DNA from: an uncultured Eubacteriales bacterium
GTDB taxonomy: Bacteria > Bacillota > Clostridia > Oscillospirales > CAG-272
DNA: 64,000 nt
Reading direction: 5' to 3'
Assembly: GCA_934402395.1 (NCBI GenBank)
Contig: CAKRTQ010000004.1
Span: forward strand, 1 to 64,000
Shown: piece by piece, positions 47,496 through 56,924 of the stretch
Numbering within the stretch: position 1 is the first letter of the stretch
Layout: every line of letters begins with the position of its first letter
Position numbers and translations under genes: made by a program
Notes under the pieces: generated by a model
Told to the model about the DNA's origin: nothing
What the model saw: the letters and a program-made list of their open reading frames with translations, nothing else
Databases searched by the model: none

Positions 47496-49097
47496 TCAGC
47501 TGTCTTTTACCGCATTTGATGCCGCGATGCGTGCTTTGATCTTCGGAAGGGTGCCGTAGTAGAACCAGGTCCTTTCTTTTGCGTCATTCTCGAGCCAGCG
47601 CCTCAATGCCTCGTCTGCGGCTTTCTTGGTCTTTTCGTTTGTCCCTCTTTGCTCAAGCTCATGGCTCAGCCGTGCTATGCCGGGTATTGCCGAGTCGCCG
47701 CATTCCGTGACAAGGTATTCTATTCCGTTTGCGTTCGGCATTTCGAGCGTTCCGTCAATGTATCTGTCAATGTTGTGGTTGGCTATAATGCCGTCCGGGT
47801 CTGAGACCGCGAGAACGCCGAAAAACACCACGAAAACCGCAAGCAGCGTGCAGGACACCTTGATCTTCGGAAATATCTGTTTAAACAGCATTACGATGAA
47901 TCCCGCCGCTATCAGCAGCATGAACCATGAGGCGTATACGCGCAGGCGGGTAAGTCCGTATGCCTTGATGTAAAGCACCATTTTTGATATCGCGGTTGCA
48001 ACGAGAACGAGCGTGCATACCGACAGAAGCCCTATGACCGCACGCGTTGCGATACTGTGACGATCGCCGCGTTTACGCACGGTGAATACCGACACGGTAA
48101 GCATTATTGCGGCATTTATACCGGATACCACGCAAAGCTGCATAAATCCGTCGCTTGCATATCTGGCGTAAACGTCAACATCCTGCGGGAGCCTGCCGAA
48201 AAATGCCGATACATAATAATTCCATTGCGAAACAAAGAAGATGATATAAACGGCAATGAGCGGAAGCACCGCAAAGCACGCCATGGTTTCGGGGGCGAAT
48301 TTAAGCGAAGCGGAAAAGCTGCGGCACCGGTCGGCGGTCATGTGTTTATCGTATCTGCGGTCGATACCGGAAGCGAACGCGCCGAAAACATAAGCGGCAA
48401 GCGGCACGGCGAACAAAAGGGAAGCGGCGCGGCCAAGAATGTCACCGGAGATGAATTGCATCACGCGGGAGCTCATTGCGTTGAAGTCGTCATTGTAGGA
48501 GAGCAGATAAGTCACCATCGCCGTAGGGATAACGGCAATAAGAATGCCGAGCGTGGCAAAGGCTATCTGCCTGCCTATCTTAACGCGCGGAGTGCCGTTT
48601 TCACGACGCGGGATGAGCGATGCAAACAATCTGCCGAAGGAGACGAACGGCATGACAAATACGGCTTTTACGGCATCGTAGAACAAAAGCTCGCCGGTTT
48701 TTTTCTCAAGCCCGCCGCCGTTAGACAGCATTACCCAGATCATAAAGCATCCGAGTGCCCATGAGGTGGAAAGGAAGTGTATAAATTCGTTTGATGAGAT
48801 AAAAAGCGAGGATGAGAAGAGAAATACCGTTAAAATGCAAAAGGCAGAGCGCGGAGTCTGCTTTGCGTCGGTCAGAAAGAGAAAAATGCCTCCCGCAGCG
48901 TAAAGTGCGATCAGAAAAATGAGAGTTCCGACAGGGCGCGCGCTGATGGGGAAAGAACGGCAGAAAATATAGCCGATAATAACAAACACCCACGCAAACA
49001 CGGTCTCGCGGATGTCCGGCGCGCGTTTTGGAGCATTGATTCCCGATGCGGGCATCTCATCGGGCATTTCGGGGCGTACAGATTCGTTAATGTTCAT
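47496..49097 (-). CDS. DUF4173/DUF4153 polytopic membrane protein
   Basis: 533 residues with about ten TM segments and a C-terminal soluble region with IDRYIDGTLEMPNANGIEYL. The pattern FLISSNEFIHFLSTSWALG-like early segments and NIDRYI near the end are typical of the DUF4173 family, which is of unknown function. It overlaps the XRE gene by 11 bases; ATG 49097 has GGAGG upstream. Last gene of a three-gene operon with DUF2975 and the small XRE regulator. Confidence 0.83.
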   Translation of the reverse strand: MNINESVRPEMPDEMPASGINAPKRAPDIRETVFAWVFVIIGYIFCRSFPISARPVGTLIFLIALYAAGGIFLFLTDAKQTPRSAFCILTVFLFSSSLFISSNEFIHFLSTSWALGCFMIWVMLSNGGGLEKKTGELLFYDAVKAVFVMPFVSFGRLFASLIPRRENGTPRVKIGRQIAFATLGILIAVIPTAMVTYLLSYNDDFNAMSSRVMQFISGDILGRAASLLFAVPLAAYVFGAFASGIDRRYDKHMTADRCRSFSASLKFAPETMACFAVLPLIAVYIIFFVSQWNYYVSAFFGRLPQDVDVYARYASDGFMQLCVVSGINAAIMLTVSVFTVRKRGDRHSIATRAVIGLLSVCTLVLVATAISKMVLYIKAYGLTRLRVYASWFMLLIAAGFIVMLFKQIFPKIKVSCTLLAVFVVFFGVLAVSDPDGIIANHNIDRYIDGTLEMPNANGIEYLVTECGDSAIPGIARLSHELEQRGTNEKTKKAADEALRRWLENDAKERTWFYYGTLPKIKARIAASNAVKDS

Positions 49098-49308
49098 TTT
49101 TATCCTCCGTAGGTTCGTATTCGAGAATGTCCTCAACGCGGCAGTCGAGCGCGCGGCATATCGCGTCAAGCGTTGAAAAGCGAATCGCTTTTGCTTTGCA
49201 ATTTTTAAGGATGGACAGATTTGCCTGTGTGATGCCAACGCGTTCGGCAAGCTCGCCGAGTGACATCTTGCGTTTTGCCATCATTACATCAAGATTTACC
49301 GTTATCAT
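49087..49308 (-). CDS. Small XRE-family regulator (YozG-like)
   Basis: 73 residues. Whole protein is one Cro/C1-type HTH: MAKRKMSLGELAERVGITQA, then LDAICRALDCRVEDILEY. This YozG-type regulator is usual beside DUF2975 genes in Firmicutes. It probably represses its own operon, whose promoter (49833-49861) has a CGATCGATCG palindrome in the spacer. Confidence 0.9.
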   Translation of the reverse strand: MITVNLDVMMAKRKMSLGELAERVGITQANLSILKNCKAKAIRFSTLDAICRALDCRVEDILEYEPTEDKNEH

Positions 49309-49319
49309 TCCGATACCTC

Positions 49320-49787
49320 TTATACGGTGAAATCGTTTTCTTCCTTCAGTGCCACGGCTTCCTCAAATGCGTTTTTGACTATTCTGATACAAAGCCCGAC
49401 AAAAAAGGCGATGAAGGCAACGGCTGCCGAGATGTAGTATTTCGGCGCAAGAGCCGCGAAGAGCGCGGACGCGGCGATGCATCCCCACGAAACAGCGCGT
49501 ATGCGGGCGACATTTGCAGCCGAGAATACGTCCCCGCGCCGTATTGCGAGAAGAAGCGACAGCAGCACCGCATCGCACATTGCCGCAACGGCAAGGATAA
49601 GATATGCAATGGTCAATAGAAATGGATAGCGCAGGTAAAACGGTGCTCCGGCAAGGTCTGTTTTGAGTTCGACCATGGCGGCAACGATGCGTGGCATAAA
49701 AACCGCGCCGACCGCTATCGCTGCAAGAGTTATTACTGATAAAACAAGTGAAATGACGCATGAGGCGCGTCTTCCGATCTTTGGCAT
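49320..49787 (-). CDS. DUF2975 family membrane protein
   Basis: 155 residues with four TM segments (starting SCVISLVLSVITLAAIAVGA), the usual size and layout of DUF2975 proteins, often found with a YozG regulator. Function unknown. ATG 49787 follows AAGGAGAAAAATC. First gene of the operon. Confidence 0.85.
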   Translation of the reverse strand: MPKIGRRASCVISLVLSVITLAAIAVGAVFMPRIVAAMVELKTDLAGAPFYLRYPFLLTIAYLILAVAAMCDAVLLSLLLAIRRGDVFSAANVARIRAVSWGCIAASALFAALAPKYYISAAVAFIAFFVGLCIRIVKNAFEEAVALKEENDFTV

Positions 49788-49832
49788 GATTTTTCTCCTT
49801 TGATTTTTTTGGCGTGATGCCCTCCAAAACAA

Positions 49833-49861
49833 AGTATACCACGCGATCGATCGTTTGTCAA
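49833..49861 (-). promoter_or_regulatory. Promoter of the DUF2975/XRE/DUF4173 operon
   Basis: Minus strand TTGACA (49861-49856), 17 bases, TATACT (49838-49833). The spacer contains the palindrome CGATCGATCG (49843-49852), a candidate operator. Confidence 0.83.
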
Positions 49862-50000
49862 TAGAAATTTATCGAAAAACAATAATTTTTTTCGGTTAAT
49901 CAATTTGAAAACAAAATATTTGTCCGTGCTCCGACAAGCGGGTATTTTTTATTTTGCGGGAGATAATAAAGGCAAACGCTTTTTGGGACGGTTTGAAGTT

Positions 50001-51767
50001 TTGAATATTCTGTCGGTTCTTGATTTTGCGGGCGGACTTTCCGTCTTTTTATTCGGTATGACCGTAATGGGAGAAAATCTGAGGCGCATAGGCGGCGGCA
50101 AACCGCAGGGATGGCTCGGCAGGCTGTGCCGCACGCCGCTTCACGGTGTTGCGCTCGGAGCCGTTGCCACGGCGCTGGTACAATCCTCAAGCGCCATAAC
50201 CGTAATGGTAGTCGGTTTTGTCAATTCCGGCATTATGACGCTGGCGCAATCGGTGGGCGTCATAATGGGGGCGAACCTCGGCACCACATTCACCTCATGG
50301 GTGCTGTCTCTGGCGCAGCTTGACGGGGCGGCGGGCTTGTTCAGTCCTGCGGTGCTCGCCTCGGTCGTTGCAGTGTTCGGGGTGATCTTCATTATGAATC
50401 CGCGCACCGAGGGCAGGCATGACCTCGGGTATGCGCTGCTCGGCTTCACCGTGCTGATATACGGAATGGATCTTATGAGCGACACGGTAAAGCCGCTGGC
50501 GCAGAGCGGCGGTCTTGCGGGAATGCTCACGGTTTTTGCCAATCCTTTCTTCGGCATTGCGGCGGGAGCGGTGCTGACGGCGGTGATTCAGTCATCGTCG
50601 GCGTCTGTGGGGATACTGCAGGCACTTGCCGCTTCGGGTGCGCTTGCGCGCGGTGCGGCGCTTCCGATAATTCTCGGTCAGAATATCGGGACCTGCGTGA
50701 CAACGCTTCTTTCCGGTCTCGGCGCGGGAAAAAACGCCCGCCGCGCGGCTTTTATCCATTTGTATTTCAATGTTATAGGCACGGCGGCGGCACTTGCCGC
50801 AGTCGGGATATGGCGTCTTTTCGGCGGGCTGGGAGAATATCTCGCCGCACCCGCCGATGCGTTTTCGATCGCTGCGATGCATACCGCCTTCAATGTGTTT
50901 TCCACAGTGATACTGCTGCCGTTTGCACGAGGTCTTGAGCGGCTGGCGGTCTTTACAGTTCCGGATAAAGAAAAAAAGAAAAGCAGGTCATCCCGCCGCG
51001 CCGTTTCCGCTCCGACCCGTGGATTTGACGGTTACAGCATTCTTGACGACCGCTTTCTTTCGGCTCCGTTTTTTGCGTATTCGATGGCGCGCGCGGCTTT
51101 TTTCAGAATGTGCGGTCTGGCAGCCGAAAATTTTTCGCTTGCCCGTGCGCGTATCTCGGGAAAAAGCGGCGATGAAGATCGGCGTGTCGCAGAAAACGAA
51201 CGTCTGATAGATGCATATGAGGATTCGATAAAATCATATCTTGTCCGTCTGTCGGACAGCCGGCTTGCCGAACGCGTGTACGCGCTTTACAGCGCGGTCG
51301 GCGATGCCGAAAGAATAGGAGATCATGCCGCCGCGATAGCGGCGACGGCGGAAAGGTTGGCAGATGCCGGCAGTGCAGCGGACGGTGAAACGGCGCGGGA
51401 GCTTGACATCTGTCTCGGCGCGGTGGAGGATATGATAAGCGCGGTGCTTCCGTCGGCTGAGGGCGGAGGCGGGCAGGTTTCTTCTGAACCAATGCGTGAA
51501 GCAGTCGGGCGGCTGACCGATGAGGTCTCGCGGCGGCTTGTCCGCCGCATGACCGAGCGCGGCGATGCGCGCGGTTGTGTATATATTGATGAGATACTTG
51601 CCTCGCTTGAGCGTATAGCCGACCATGCGGCTGCAATTGCCGCGGCATCCGATGGCGCTGCGGGGACGGTCCATGAACGCCGCCGGGCGGCGCGTGAGGA
51701 TGCGGAATTTGAAAAAGAAGTCGGTATATGCCTCAAAAAATACGCGCTACCAGCCCTCGGAGGTTGA
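50001..51767 (+). CDS. Na/phosphate cotransporter family protein with PhoU-like tail
   Basis: 588 residues from TTG 50001, chosen because relatives begin near ILSVLDFAGGLSVFLFGM; a longer form from TTG 49905 is possible and the ribosome site is weak. Two inverted repeats each hold QSSSA (ALVQSSSAITVM; AVIQSSSASVGI) and GANLGTTFTS / GQNIGTCVTT, the NptA/PiT-type signature. The C-terminal part (about 370-588) is helical and PhoU-like (RIGDHAAAIAATAERL, ERIADHAAAIAAA). It imports phosphate with sodium, or regulates it. Its stop overlaps the promoter of the next gene. Confidence 0.87.
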   Translation: MNILSVLDFAGGLSVFLFGMTVMGENLRRIGGGKPQGWLGRLCRTPLHGVALGAVATALVQSSSAITVMVVGFVNSGIMTLAQSVGVIMGANLGTTFTSWVLSLAQLDGAAGLFSPAVLASVVAVFGVIFIMNPRTEGRHDLGYALLGFTVLIYGMDLMSDTVKPLAQSGGLAGMLTVFANPFFGIAAGAVLTAVIQSSSASVGILQALAASGALARGAALPIILGQNIGTCVTTLLSGLGAGKNARRAAFIHLYFNVIGTAAALAAVGIWRLFGGLGEYLAAPADAFSIAAMHTAFNVFSTVILLPFARGLERLAVFTVPDKEKKKSRSSRRAVSAPTRGFDGYSILDDRFLSAPFFAYSMARAAFFRMCGLAAENFSLARARISGKSGDEDRRVAENERLIDAYEDSIKSYLVRLSDSRLAERVYALYSAVGDAERIGDHAAAIAATAERLADAGSAADGETARELDICLGAVEDMISAVLPSAEGGGGQVSSEPMREAVGRLTDEVSRRLVRRMTERGDARGCVYIDEILASLERIADHAAAIAAASDGAAGTVHERRRAAREDAEFEKEVGICLKKYALPALGG

Positions 51768-51792
51768 CACAGCGGCATACCGGTGATATAAT
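51764..51792 (+). promoter_or_regulatory. Promoter of the hydroxyacid dehydrogenase gene
   Basis: TTGACA (51764-51769), 17 bases, TATAAT (51787-51792). The -35 box includes the stop codon of the Na/Pi gene. Confidence 0.87.
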
Positions 51793-51830
51793 TCAATTGA
51801 TGATATCGGAACGAGGGAGTGTACATCGGT

Positions 51831-52841
51831 ATGAAAGCATATATAGCCTCTCCGCGCGGAGTTGTGTTTGACACGTTTTTTACGCCGGAAAATATAAAAC
51901 TTGCCGAAAGTCTCGGCGAGATCGTGTGGTTTGAAGGTAACAAAAAGCCGACGGCGTCCGATGTTGCAGCGCAGATAGGCGACTGTGACGTTTACGTATC
52001 GCTTTGGGGATCGCCGCGCGTTGACAGTGAGATACTTGCCGCCGCGCCCAAGCTGCGGCTCCATACGCATCTTTGCGGCACGGTTGTGCCGGTCACAAGC
52101 GATGAGGAATGGGATGCGGGAATACGCGTTATAAGCGGAAACGATTATTTTGCGCGCTCGGTCGCCGAGGGAACCGTGGCATACATGCTCACGGCACTGC
52201 GCGATATCCCGCGCTACTTCGGCGAGCTCAAAAACGAAGGCAAATGGAAGCGTTCGGCGGATTATTACACCGAAGGTCTGTGGGGAAGAACGGTCGGCAT
52301 TATAAGCTTCGGCGCGATCGGTCATCACCTTGCCGAATACCTGCGTCCGTTCGGCGTAAAGCTGATGATATACGACATTGTCAGGATCCCGGATGAAGTG
52401 CTGGCGCGCTACGGCGCGCGTCAGACATCGATAGAGGAGATCTTCTCGGAAGCCGATGTGATCACCGTCCATACGCCGCTCTTTGCCGAGACCGAACACC
52501 TTGTGGACGCGAGGCTTCTTTCTATGATAAAGCCCGGTGCGCTTTTCGTAAACACCTCGCGCGGGAAGATAGTGGATGAGGCGGCGCTTTGCCGCGAGCT
52601 TGCCGACGGTCGCTTCCGCGCCTTCCTCGACGTGTTTGAAAAGGAGCCGCCGCTTCCGGAAAGCCCGCTTTACAGCCTGCCGAATGTATGGATAATGCCG
52701 CATATGGCGGGTCCGACTGTCGATCTGCGCAAAATGATAGCGCACGATCTGCTTGTTGAAAGCGCCGGTCATATCGACCGCGGCGAGCCTCTGCCGCACG
52801 AGATAACCCGCACCCGAGCAGCAAGAATGTCGGTGAGGTAA
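51831..52841 (+). CDS. D-isomer-specific 2-hydroxyacid dehydrogenase family protein
   Basis: 336 residues. Domain order is catalytic, NAD-binding, catalytic. The Rossmann loop reads GIISFGAIGHHL, where the first glycine of GxGxxG is replaced by serine. The catalytic Arg is in NTSRGKIVDE, with Glu in the DVFEKEPPLP stretch and His in MPHMAGPT. The family reduces 2-keto acids to D-2-hydroxy acids; substrate not determined. ATG 51831 has GAGGGA upstream; a GTG at 51819 has no site. Single-gene unit with a terminator that overlaps the ylbJ-like gene end. Confidence 0.9.
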   Translation: MKAYIASPRGVVFDTFFTPENIKLAESLGEIVWFEGNKKPTASDVAAQIGDCDVYVSLWGSPRVDSEILAAAPKLRLHTHLCGTVVPVTSDEEWDAGIRVISGNDYFARSVAEGTVAYMLTALRDIPRYFGELKNEGKWKRSADYYTEGLWGRTVGIISFGAIGHHLAEYLRPFGVKLMIYDIVRIPDEVLARYGARQTSIEEIFSEADVITVHTPLFAETEHLVDARLLSMIKPGALFVNTSRGKIVDEAALCRELADGRFRAFLDVFEKEPPLPESPLYSLPNVWIMPHMAGPTVDLRKMIAHDLLVESAGHIDRGEPLPHEITRTRAARMSVR

Positions 52842-52865
52842 ATTGATCGAAACGAATATCCGTGT

Positions 52866-52899
52866 CGGGAGGTACCGCATCAGGCTGCGGTGCATCCCG
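52866..52899. terminator. Terminator overlapping the 3' end of the ylbJ-like gene
   Basis: CGGGAGGTACCGCA (52866-52879) pairs with TGCGGTGCATCCCG (52886-52899), with one mismatch and a G:T pair, followed by CTTTCTTTTT on the plus strand. Its 3' arm lies inside the end of the minus-strand coding sequence. Confidence 0.78.
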
Positions 52900-54034
52900 G
52901 CTTTCTTTTTATACGCAGTGCCGCCGTAACGATAAGTGAAACGGCAAAAAGCGCAATTGTTGCAGTGCGGAAGACCGATGCGGTGACGTTTTCGGGTATT
53001 ATAATGCCTGTCGGGGCAGCCGTTTCCGCCAGTGACGGAAAAATGCTAAGCAGAATGCTCATCAGAGCTGCCGCGAGCGGCGCCTGTACAGCCTTTGAGA
53101 TCAGGTATGATGTGATGCGCGGGCGAGACAGCTCGGAGGTCGAGCATACCGAAAAGACCTGAAGTGCCACAGAAAGTCCCGACCAACCCGCAGCGGCGGC
53201 GCACATCACGATCCCCGTACGCGCGGGTGTGACCGCAGATGATGCGGCGGCACCGGAGGTTAGCTCAAAAAATGAATATATCGCCGCTTCGACCATGCGT
53301 GGCGGCGAAAAACGCGCGATAATGTGAGTGATGCATCCAACAACGCATGAAAAAAATGCGACATATGCGCATACGTTGAGCGTTGCTGCGGCAGCAGCGG
53401 TAACGGAATCCGAAAGAGCCGTCGGTTCGGGGAGCCGCATCGCGGGAACAGCTGTACCGGACGCTTTCGTTTTTTCGCGCCGCGCCGAAAGGCGTATGGG
53501 TATGCTTTGCAGTATTCCGCACAGCATTCCGGCGGCAAGCACAGAGGCGTACATGGCGATACCGAGTCTGCGGTTCTGCCAGAGCGCCGTACCGACGGCG
53601 CTTATCATGAAGGCGGACGACGGGTAGTTGCAAAAGGATATCAGCCGTTCGGCTTCGGCGCGGCTCAGAAGTCCGCGGTCGTAAAGCATGATCGCAGCGC
53701 GTGTTCCTACCGGAAATCCGCACACGGCGCCGAGCAGAAAAGCGCAGCTGCCCGCGCCGGAAAGCCCGAACAAAAAGCGCATGGGCGCGGCAAATGCCCG
53801 TCCCATCAGCTCCCCGCCGCCTGTGCGCACCAGAAGCTCTGACAGCACCATGAACGGAAAAAGCGTCGGTATGACCGCCGAGACACAAAGCGAAAGCCCG
53901 CGCGTTACGTATTTTATTGAGATCTCGGGATTTTTCAGAAGAAGCAGAATAAAAAACAGACTTGCCAGCACGGTCAGCACGGTCCGCGGCGCGGGAAGCA
54001 AAGAGCGGCGGACCGCTTTTTCGGCTTTATTCAT
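52880..54034 (-). CDS. YlbJ-like sporulation membrane protein (nucleoside-recognition 'gate' domain)
   Basis: 384 residues with about eight TM segments. N-terminal RGLSLCVSAVIPTLFPFMVL, SELLVRTGGGELMGR, the loop CGFPVGTRAAIMLYDRGLLS with SFCNYPSSAFM, match YlbJ/SpoIIM-associated gate proteins. YlbJ is needed for spore formation in B. subtilis. ATG 54034 follows GGAGG. Divergent from yqfC, another sporulation gene. Confidence 0.83.
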   Translation of the reverse strand: MNKAEKAVRRSLLPAPRTVLTVLASLFFILLLLKNPEISIKYVTRGLSLCVSAVIPTLFPFMVLSELLVRTGGGELMGRAFAAPMRFLFGLSGAGSCAFLLGAVCGFPVGTRAAIMLYDRGLLSRAEAERLISFCNYPSSAFMISAVGTALWQNRRLGIAMYASVLAAGMLCGILQSIPIRLSARREKTKASGTAVPAMRLPEPTALSDSVTAAAAATLNVCAYVAFFSCVVGCITHIIARFSPPRMVEAAIYSFFELTSGAAASSAVTPARTGIVMCAAAAGWSGLSVALQVFSVCSTSELSRPRITSYLISKAVQAPLAAALMSILLSIFPSLAETAAPTGIIIPENVTASVFRTATIALFAVSLIVTAALRIKRKPGCTAA

Positions 54035-54130
54035 TACATAAGCCCTCCATGCATAAAATTCATTGACTATTTTATTCGGCAGCGGCGGGAAATATTTCAT
54101 GTGCTTTGAAAGGACGGTTGACGCTTAATA

Positions 54131-54466
54131 ATGAAAAAAAGAAAAAAGGGTCGCGGCGGCAGTGAGGAAAAAGGCGAGCGTGTGCCGCTCGGCGAGCTGC
54201 TTGCGCGTAGATTTGATATTCCTGCCGATGTTTTTGCGGGCGGACTTACGCTTGAAATGCGCGGCAGAAATCAGCTTTATGTCACGGGCTGCGAAAGGAT
54301 ACTTTCATATTCGACCGAGTGTATAGGTCTGCTAGTGAACGGTGCGGAGCTTACTGTTACCGGGCGGCGGCTCTGCTGCACCACGTATTACAATGCCGAG
54401 ATCGGTATCGAGGGCGAGGTGGACAGCATTGCTTTTTCCGCCTTCACGGAAGGAAGGTCCAGATGA
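54131..54466 (+). CDS. yqfC: Sporulation protein YqfC-like
   Basis: 111 residues. The YqfC domain appears as FDIPADVFAGGLTLEMRGRN, then ILSYSTECIGLLVNGAELTV. In B. subtilis yqfC and yqfD are transcribed in the mother cell; their mechanism is unknown. A 4-base ATGA overlap couples it to yqfD. Ribosome site is not strong (GAAAGGACGG at 54107). Confidence 0.88.
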   Translation: MKKRKKGRGGSEEKGERVPLGELLARRFDIPADVFAGGLTLEMRGRNQLYVTGCERILSYSTECIGLLVNGAELTVTGRRLCCTTYYNAEIGIEGEVDSIAFSAFTEGRSR

Positions 54467-55680
54467 GGCTTATCGATTTTTTTGCCGGTGTATGCAGATT
54501 TGAAACGGACGCCGGAAATGCCGAGCAGGTGCTTGACCTGCTTCTGAGGACCGGGATCGTTTACCGCGATCTTTCGGTAGGCGACGGCAGAACAGTGCTT
54601 TTTTGCTCGGTCGGTTCGGCGCGCCGCCTTGCTGCCGGGTGCGATTCCTGCGGCATCGCGGCGTCATACCGGATAATATACGGTCTGCCCGGTATGTGGG
54701 GAACGCTTCGCCGCCGTGCGGGACTGGCGATCGGGGCGGCAGCCGCGCTTTTGGTGCTCATACTCGGAGAGAGCGTCATATGGGATGTACGCGTTACGGG
54801 GTGCGGACGCGTACTTACCGTCACCGAGACCGAATCCATATTTGCATCGCTCGGCATCCGTCCGGGGGTCAGGCGACGGTCCGTAAACGGAGACAGGATA
54901 GCCGCAGACGCGGTAACGGCAAGCGATAAGCTGGCATGGGCTGCTGTGAATATACGCGGAACGACGGCGGTGATAGAGGTGAGGGAACAGACCGACCCGC
55001 CGGATGATACTGCCGATCCGTTTGCGGAGTATGACGGTGTTAATCTTGTGGCGGAGCGCGACGGACTGGTGGTCGGTATGGAAGTCATATCCGGCAAGCC
55101 TGTGGTCGTGCGCGGACAGTCGGTGAAGCGCGGAGATCTTCTTGTCAGCGGAGTTATAGACAGCACGCGTATCGGCTTCCGTCTTGCGCACTCGCGGGGG
55201 GAGGTGCGCGCCGAAACTGTCCGCAAGATCGAGGTCGAAGTGCCGTACAGGTATGAAAAAAAACAGCCGGACGGAAGCAGTGAACTCGAAATATGGTTGA
55301 TTTTCTTCTCAAAGGAGATAAAACTTTTCAAAAAGGGTGGAAATACCGGTGCCGAACGTGATACAATAAATACAAGGGATCTTATAACGCTGCCGGGCGG
55401 CAAGGTGGTCCCCATCGGCATAGGCAGTGCGCGGAACCTCGGGTATACATACACCGAAGCGGAACGAAGCGTTGAAGAAGCCGGACGGCTTGCGGAATAT
55501 GAACTTTCACGCCGAATTGCCGCGCTGCTGCCGGAGGGCGCGTACCCGGTAAGGCGTACCGTTACGCGCGAGGCCGGCGGGGACGCTTACAGGATAAGAT
55601 GCGAGCTGGTGGCGGTGGAGAACATTGCGTCTCGCCGCGGCTTCCGGTTTGACGTTACCGGGGAGAGGGGCACGGAGTGA
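54463..55680 (+). CDS. yqfD: Sporulation protein YqfD-like
   Basis: 405 residues. One TM segment near residue 85 (LAIGAAAALLVLILGES), then a large extracytoplasmic part with VRVTGCGRVLTVTETESIFA and the characteristic VNIRGTTAVIEVREQ and NLVAERDGLVVGMEVISGKP segments. YqfD family members act in sporulation; no enzyme activity known. Coupled to yqfC. Confidence 0.9.
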   Translation: MRLIDFFAGVCRFETDAGNAEQVLDLLLRTGIVYRDLSVGDGRTVLFCSVGSARRLAAGCDSCGIAASYRIIYGLPGMWGTLRRRAGLAIGAAAALLVLILGESVIWDVRVTGCGRVLTVTETESIFASLGIRPGVRRRSVNGDRIAADAVTASDKLAWAAVNIRGTTAVIEVREQTDPPDDTADPFAEYDGVNLVAERDGLVVGMEVISGKPVVVRGQSVKRGDLLVSGVIDSTRIGFRLAHSRGEVRAETVRKIEVEVPYRYEKKQPDGSSELEIWLIFFSKEIKLFKKGGNTGAERDTINTRDLITLPGGKVVPIGIGSARNLGYTYTEAERSVEEAGRLAEYELSRRIAALLPEGAYPVRRTVTREAGGDAYRIRCELVAVENIASRRGFRFDVTGERGTE

Positions 55681-55725
55681 GAAGAAGATAAATCGCGGTC
55701 AAAAGCCCCGATTTGTCAAAAATGC

Positions 55726-55754
55726 GTGACAAATTGAGTATGTTGTGATATAAT
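55726..55754 (+). promoter_or_regulatory. Promoter before phoH
   Basis: GTGACA (55726-55731), 17 bases, TATAAT (55749-55754), 54 bases before ATG 55809. Confidence 0.75.
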
Positions 55755-55808
55755 ATACTCGGAAAAATATTTACGCGCGTATGCGTGTATCGTGTGATCG
55801 GTAAAAGA

Positions 55809-56906
55809 ATGGAACAGAAAGAACAAAAAGAACAGAAAGAACAGAAAACGGTTTATACGGGGTCGGCGGCGGAGACCGCACGGCTTTTCGGCGCCTTCGA
55901 TGCAAATATGAAGATAGTTGAGGATACATTCGGTGTTACGGTCCATAACCGTGCCTCGGACAGCGGGGACGGCGATGCGCTTGTGATAAGCGGCGGCGAC
56001 GGTGCGGATGTAGAGGGAGCTGCCGAGGCAGTCGAAGCATTGCGCCGCGCGGCATCCGGAATGGGGGCAATAAGCGAACAGACCGCGCTTTATGTTGCTT
56101 CAATGGTCAAGGACGGTCACGGAGCAGAGCTTGCCGCCTTTGATGAAAACTGTATCTGCCTGACCTCAAAGGGAAAGCCCGTCAAGCCGAAAACGGTGGG
56201 ACAGCGGCAGTATGTGGAATCGATACGGAAAAACACGATAGTTCTCGGCGTCGGACCTGCGGGGACCGGCAAGACCTTTCTTGCCGTTGCGATGGCGGTA
56301 AAGGCATTGCGCGAAAAACAGGTTAGCAGGATAATCCTTACCCGTCCCGCTATCGAGGCGGGCGAAAAGCTCGGCTTTCTGCCCGGCGACCTGCAAAGCA
56401 AGATAGACCCTTACCTGCGTCCGCTCTACGATGCGCTGTTTGAAATGATGGGCGCGGAGAATTATCAGCGCTGCGTCGAAAAGCAGGTGATCGAGGTCGC
56501 GCCGCTTGCGTATATGCGCGGCAGAACGCTTGACGATTCATTTATCATACTTGACGAGGCGCAGAACGCGACATTCGAGCAGATGAAAATGTTTCTCACA
56601 CGTCTCGGCAACGGCTCAAAGGCGGTGGTGACCGGAGACCTTACGCAGACCGACCTGCCGGACGGACAGAAGAGCGGGCTCTGGGCAGCGGTGCACATTC
56701 TTGACGGCATCGAGGATATAAACATTCACCGTTTTACCGAACGCGATGTGGTGCGTCACAAGCTCGTGCAGAAAATTATTCTCGCATATGACAAATACGA
56801 GCGCGAAAACAGCCGCCGCGAGGCTGAACGCCGCGGGGCGCGCCGCGACACGGGTTCGGCACCGAAAAAATATCACCGTCCCGCAGCACCGAAAAACAAG
56901 GCATGA
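55809..56906 (+). CDS. PhoH family ATPase
   Basis: 365 residues. Start set at MEQKEQKEQK, where a 9-base unit is repeated four times. The PhoH domain (about 110-320) shows GPAGTGKTFLAVAMAV (Walker A), RIILTRPAIEAGEKLGFLPG, FIILDEAQNATFEQMKMFLT (Walker B) and VVTGDLTQTDLP. PhoH proteins are cytoplasmic ATPases linked to RNA metabolism, often in one operon with ybeY and era, as here. The C terminus is basic and Arg-rich. Confidence 0.93.
   Translation: MEQKEQKEQKEQKTVYTGSAAETARLFGAFDANMKIVEDTFGVTVHNRASDSGDGDALVISGGDGADVEGAAEAVEALRRAASGMGAISEQTALYVASMVKDGHGAELAAFDENCICLTSKGKPVKPKTVGQRQYVESIRKNTIVLGVGPAGTGKTFLAVAMAVKALREKQVSRIILTRPAIEAGEKLGFLPGDLQSKIDPYLRPLYDALFEMMGAENYQRCVEKQVIEVAPLAYMRGRTLDDSFIILDEAQNATFEQMKMFLTRLGNGSKAVVTGDLTQTDLPDGQKSGLWAAVHILDGIEDINIHRFTERDVVRHKLVQKIILAYDKYERENSRREAERRGARRDTGSAPKKYHRPAAPKNKA
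55812..55847 (+). repeat. Four-copy 9-bp tandem repeat at the PhoH start
   Basis: GAACAGAAA occurs four times with one G-to-A change (second copy GAACAAAAA), encoding EQK x4. In-frame, so copy-number change adds or removes three residues. Confidence 0.85.
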
Positions 56907-56924
56907 CAAGAAAGAGGAGAGACA

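Noticed and set aside
54035..54130. Sigma-E-type promoters between ylbJ-like and yqfC genes
   Set aside because: Expected for sporulation genes, but I could not place both boxes with proper spacing.
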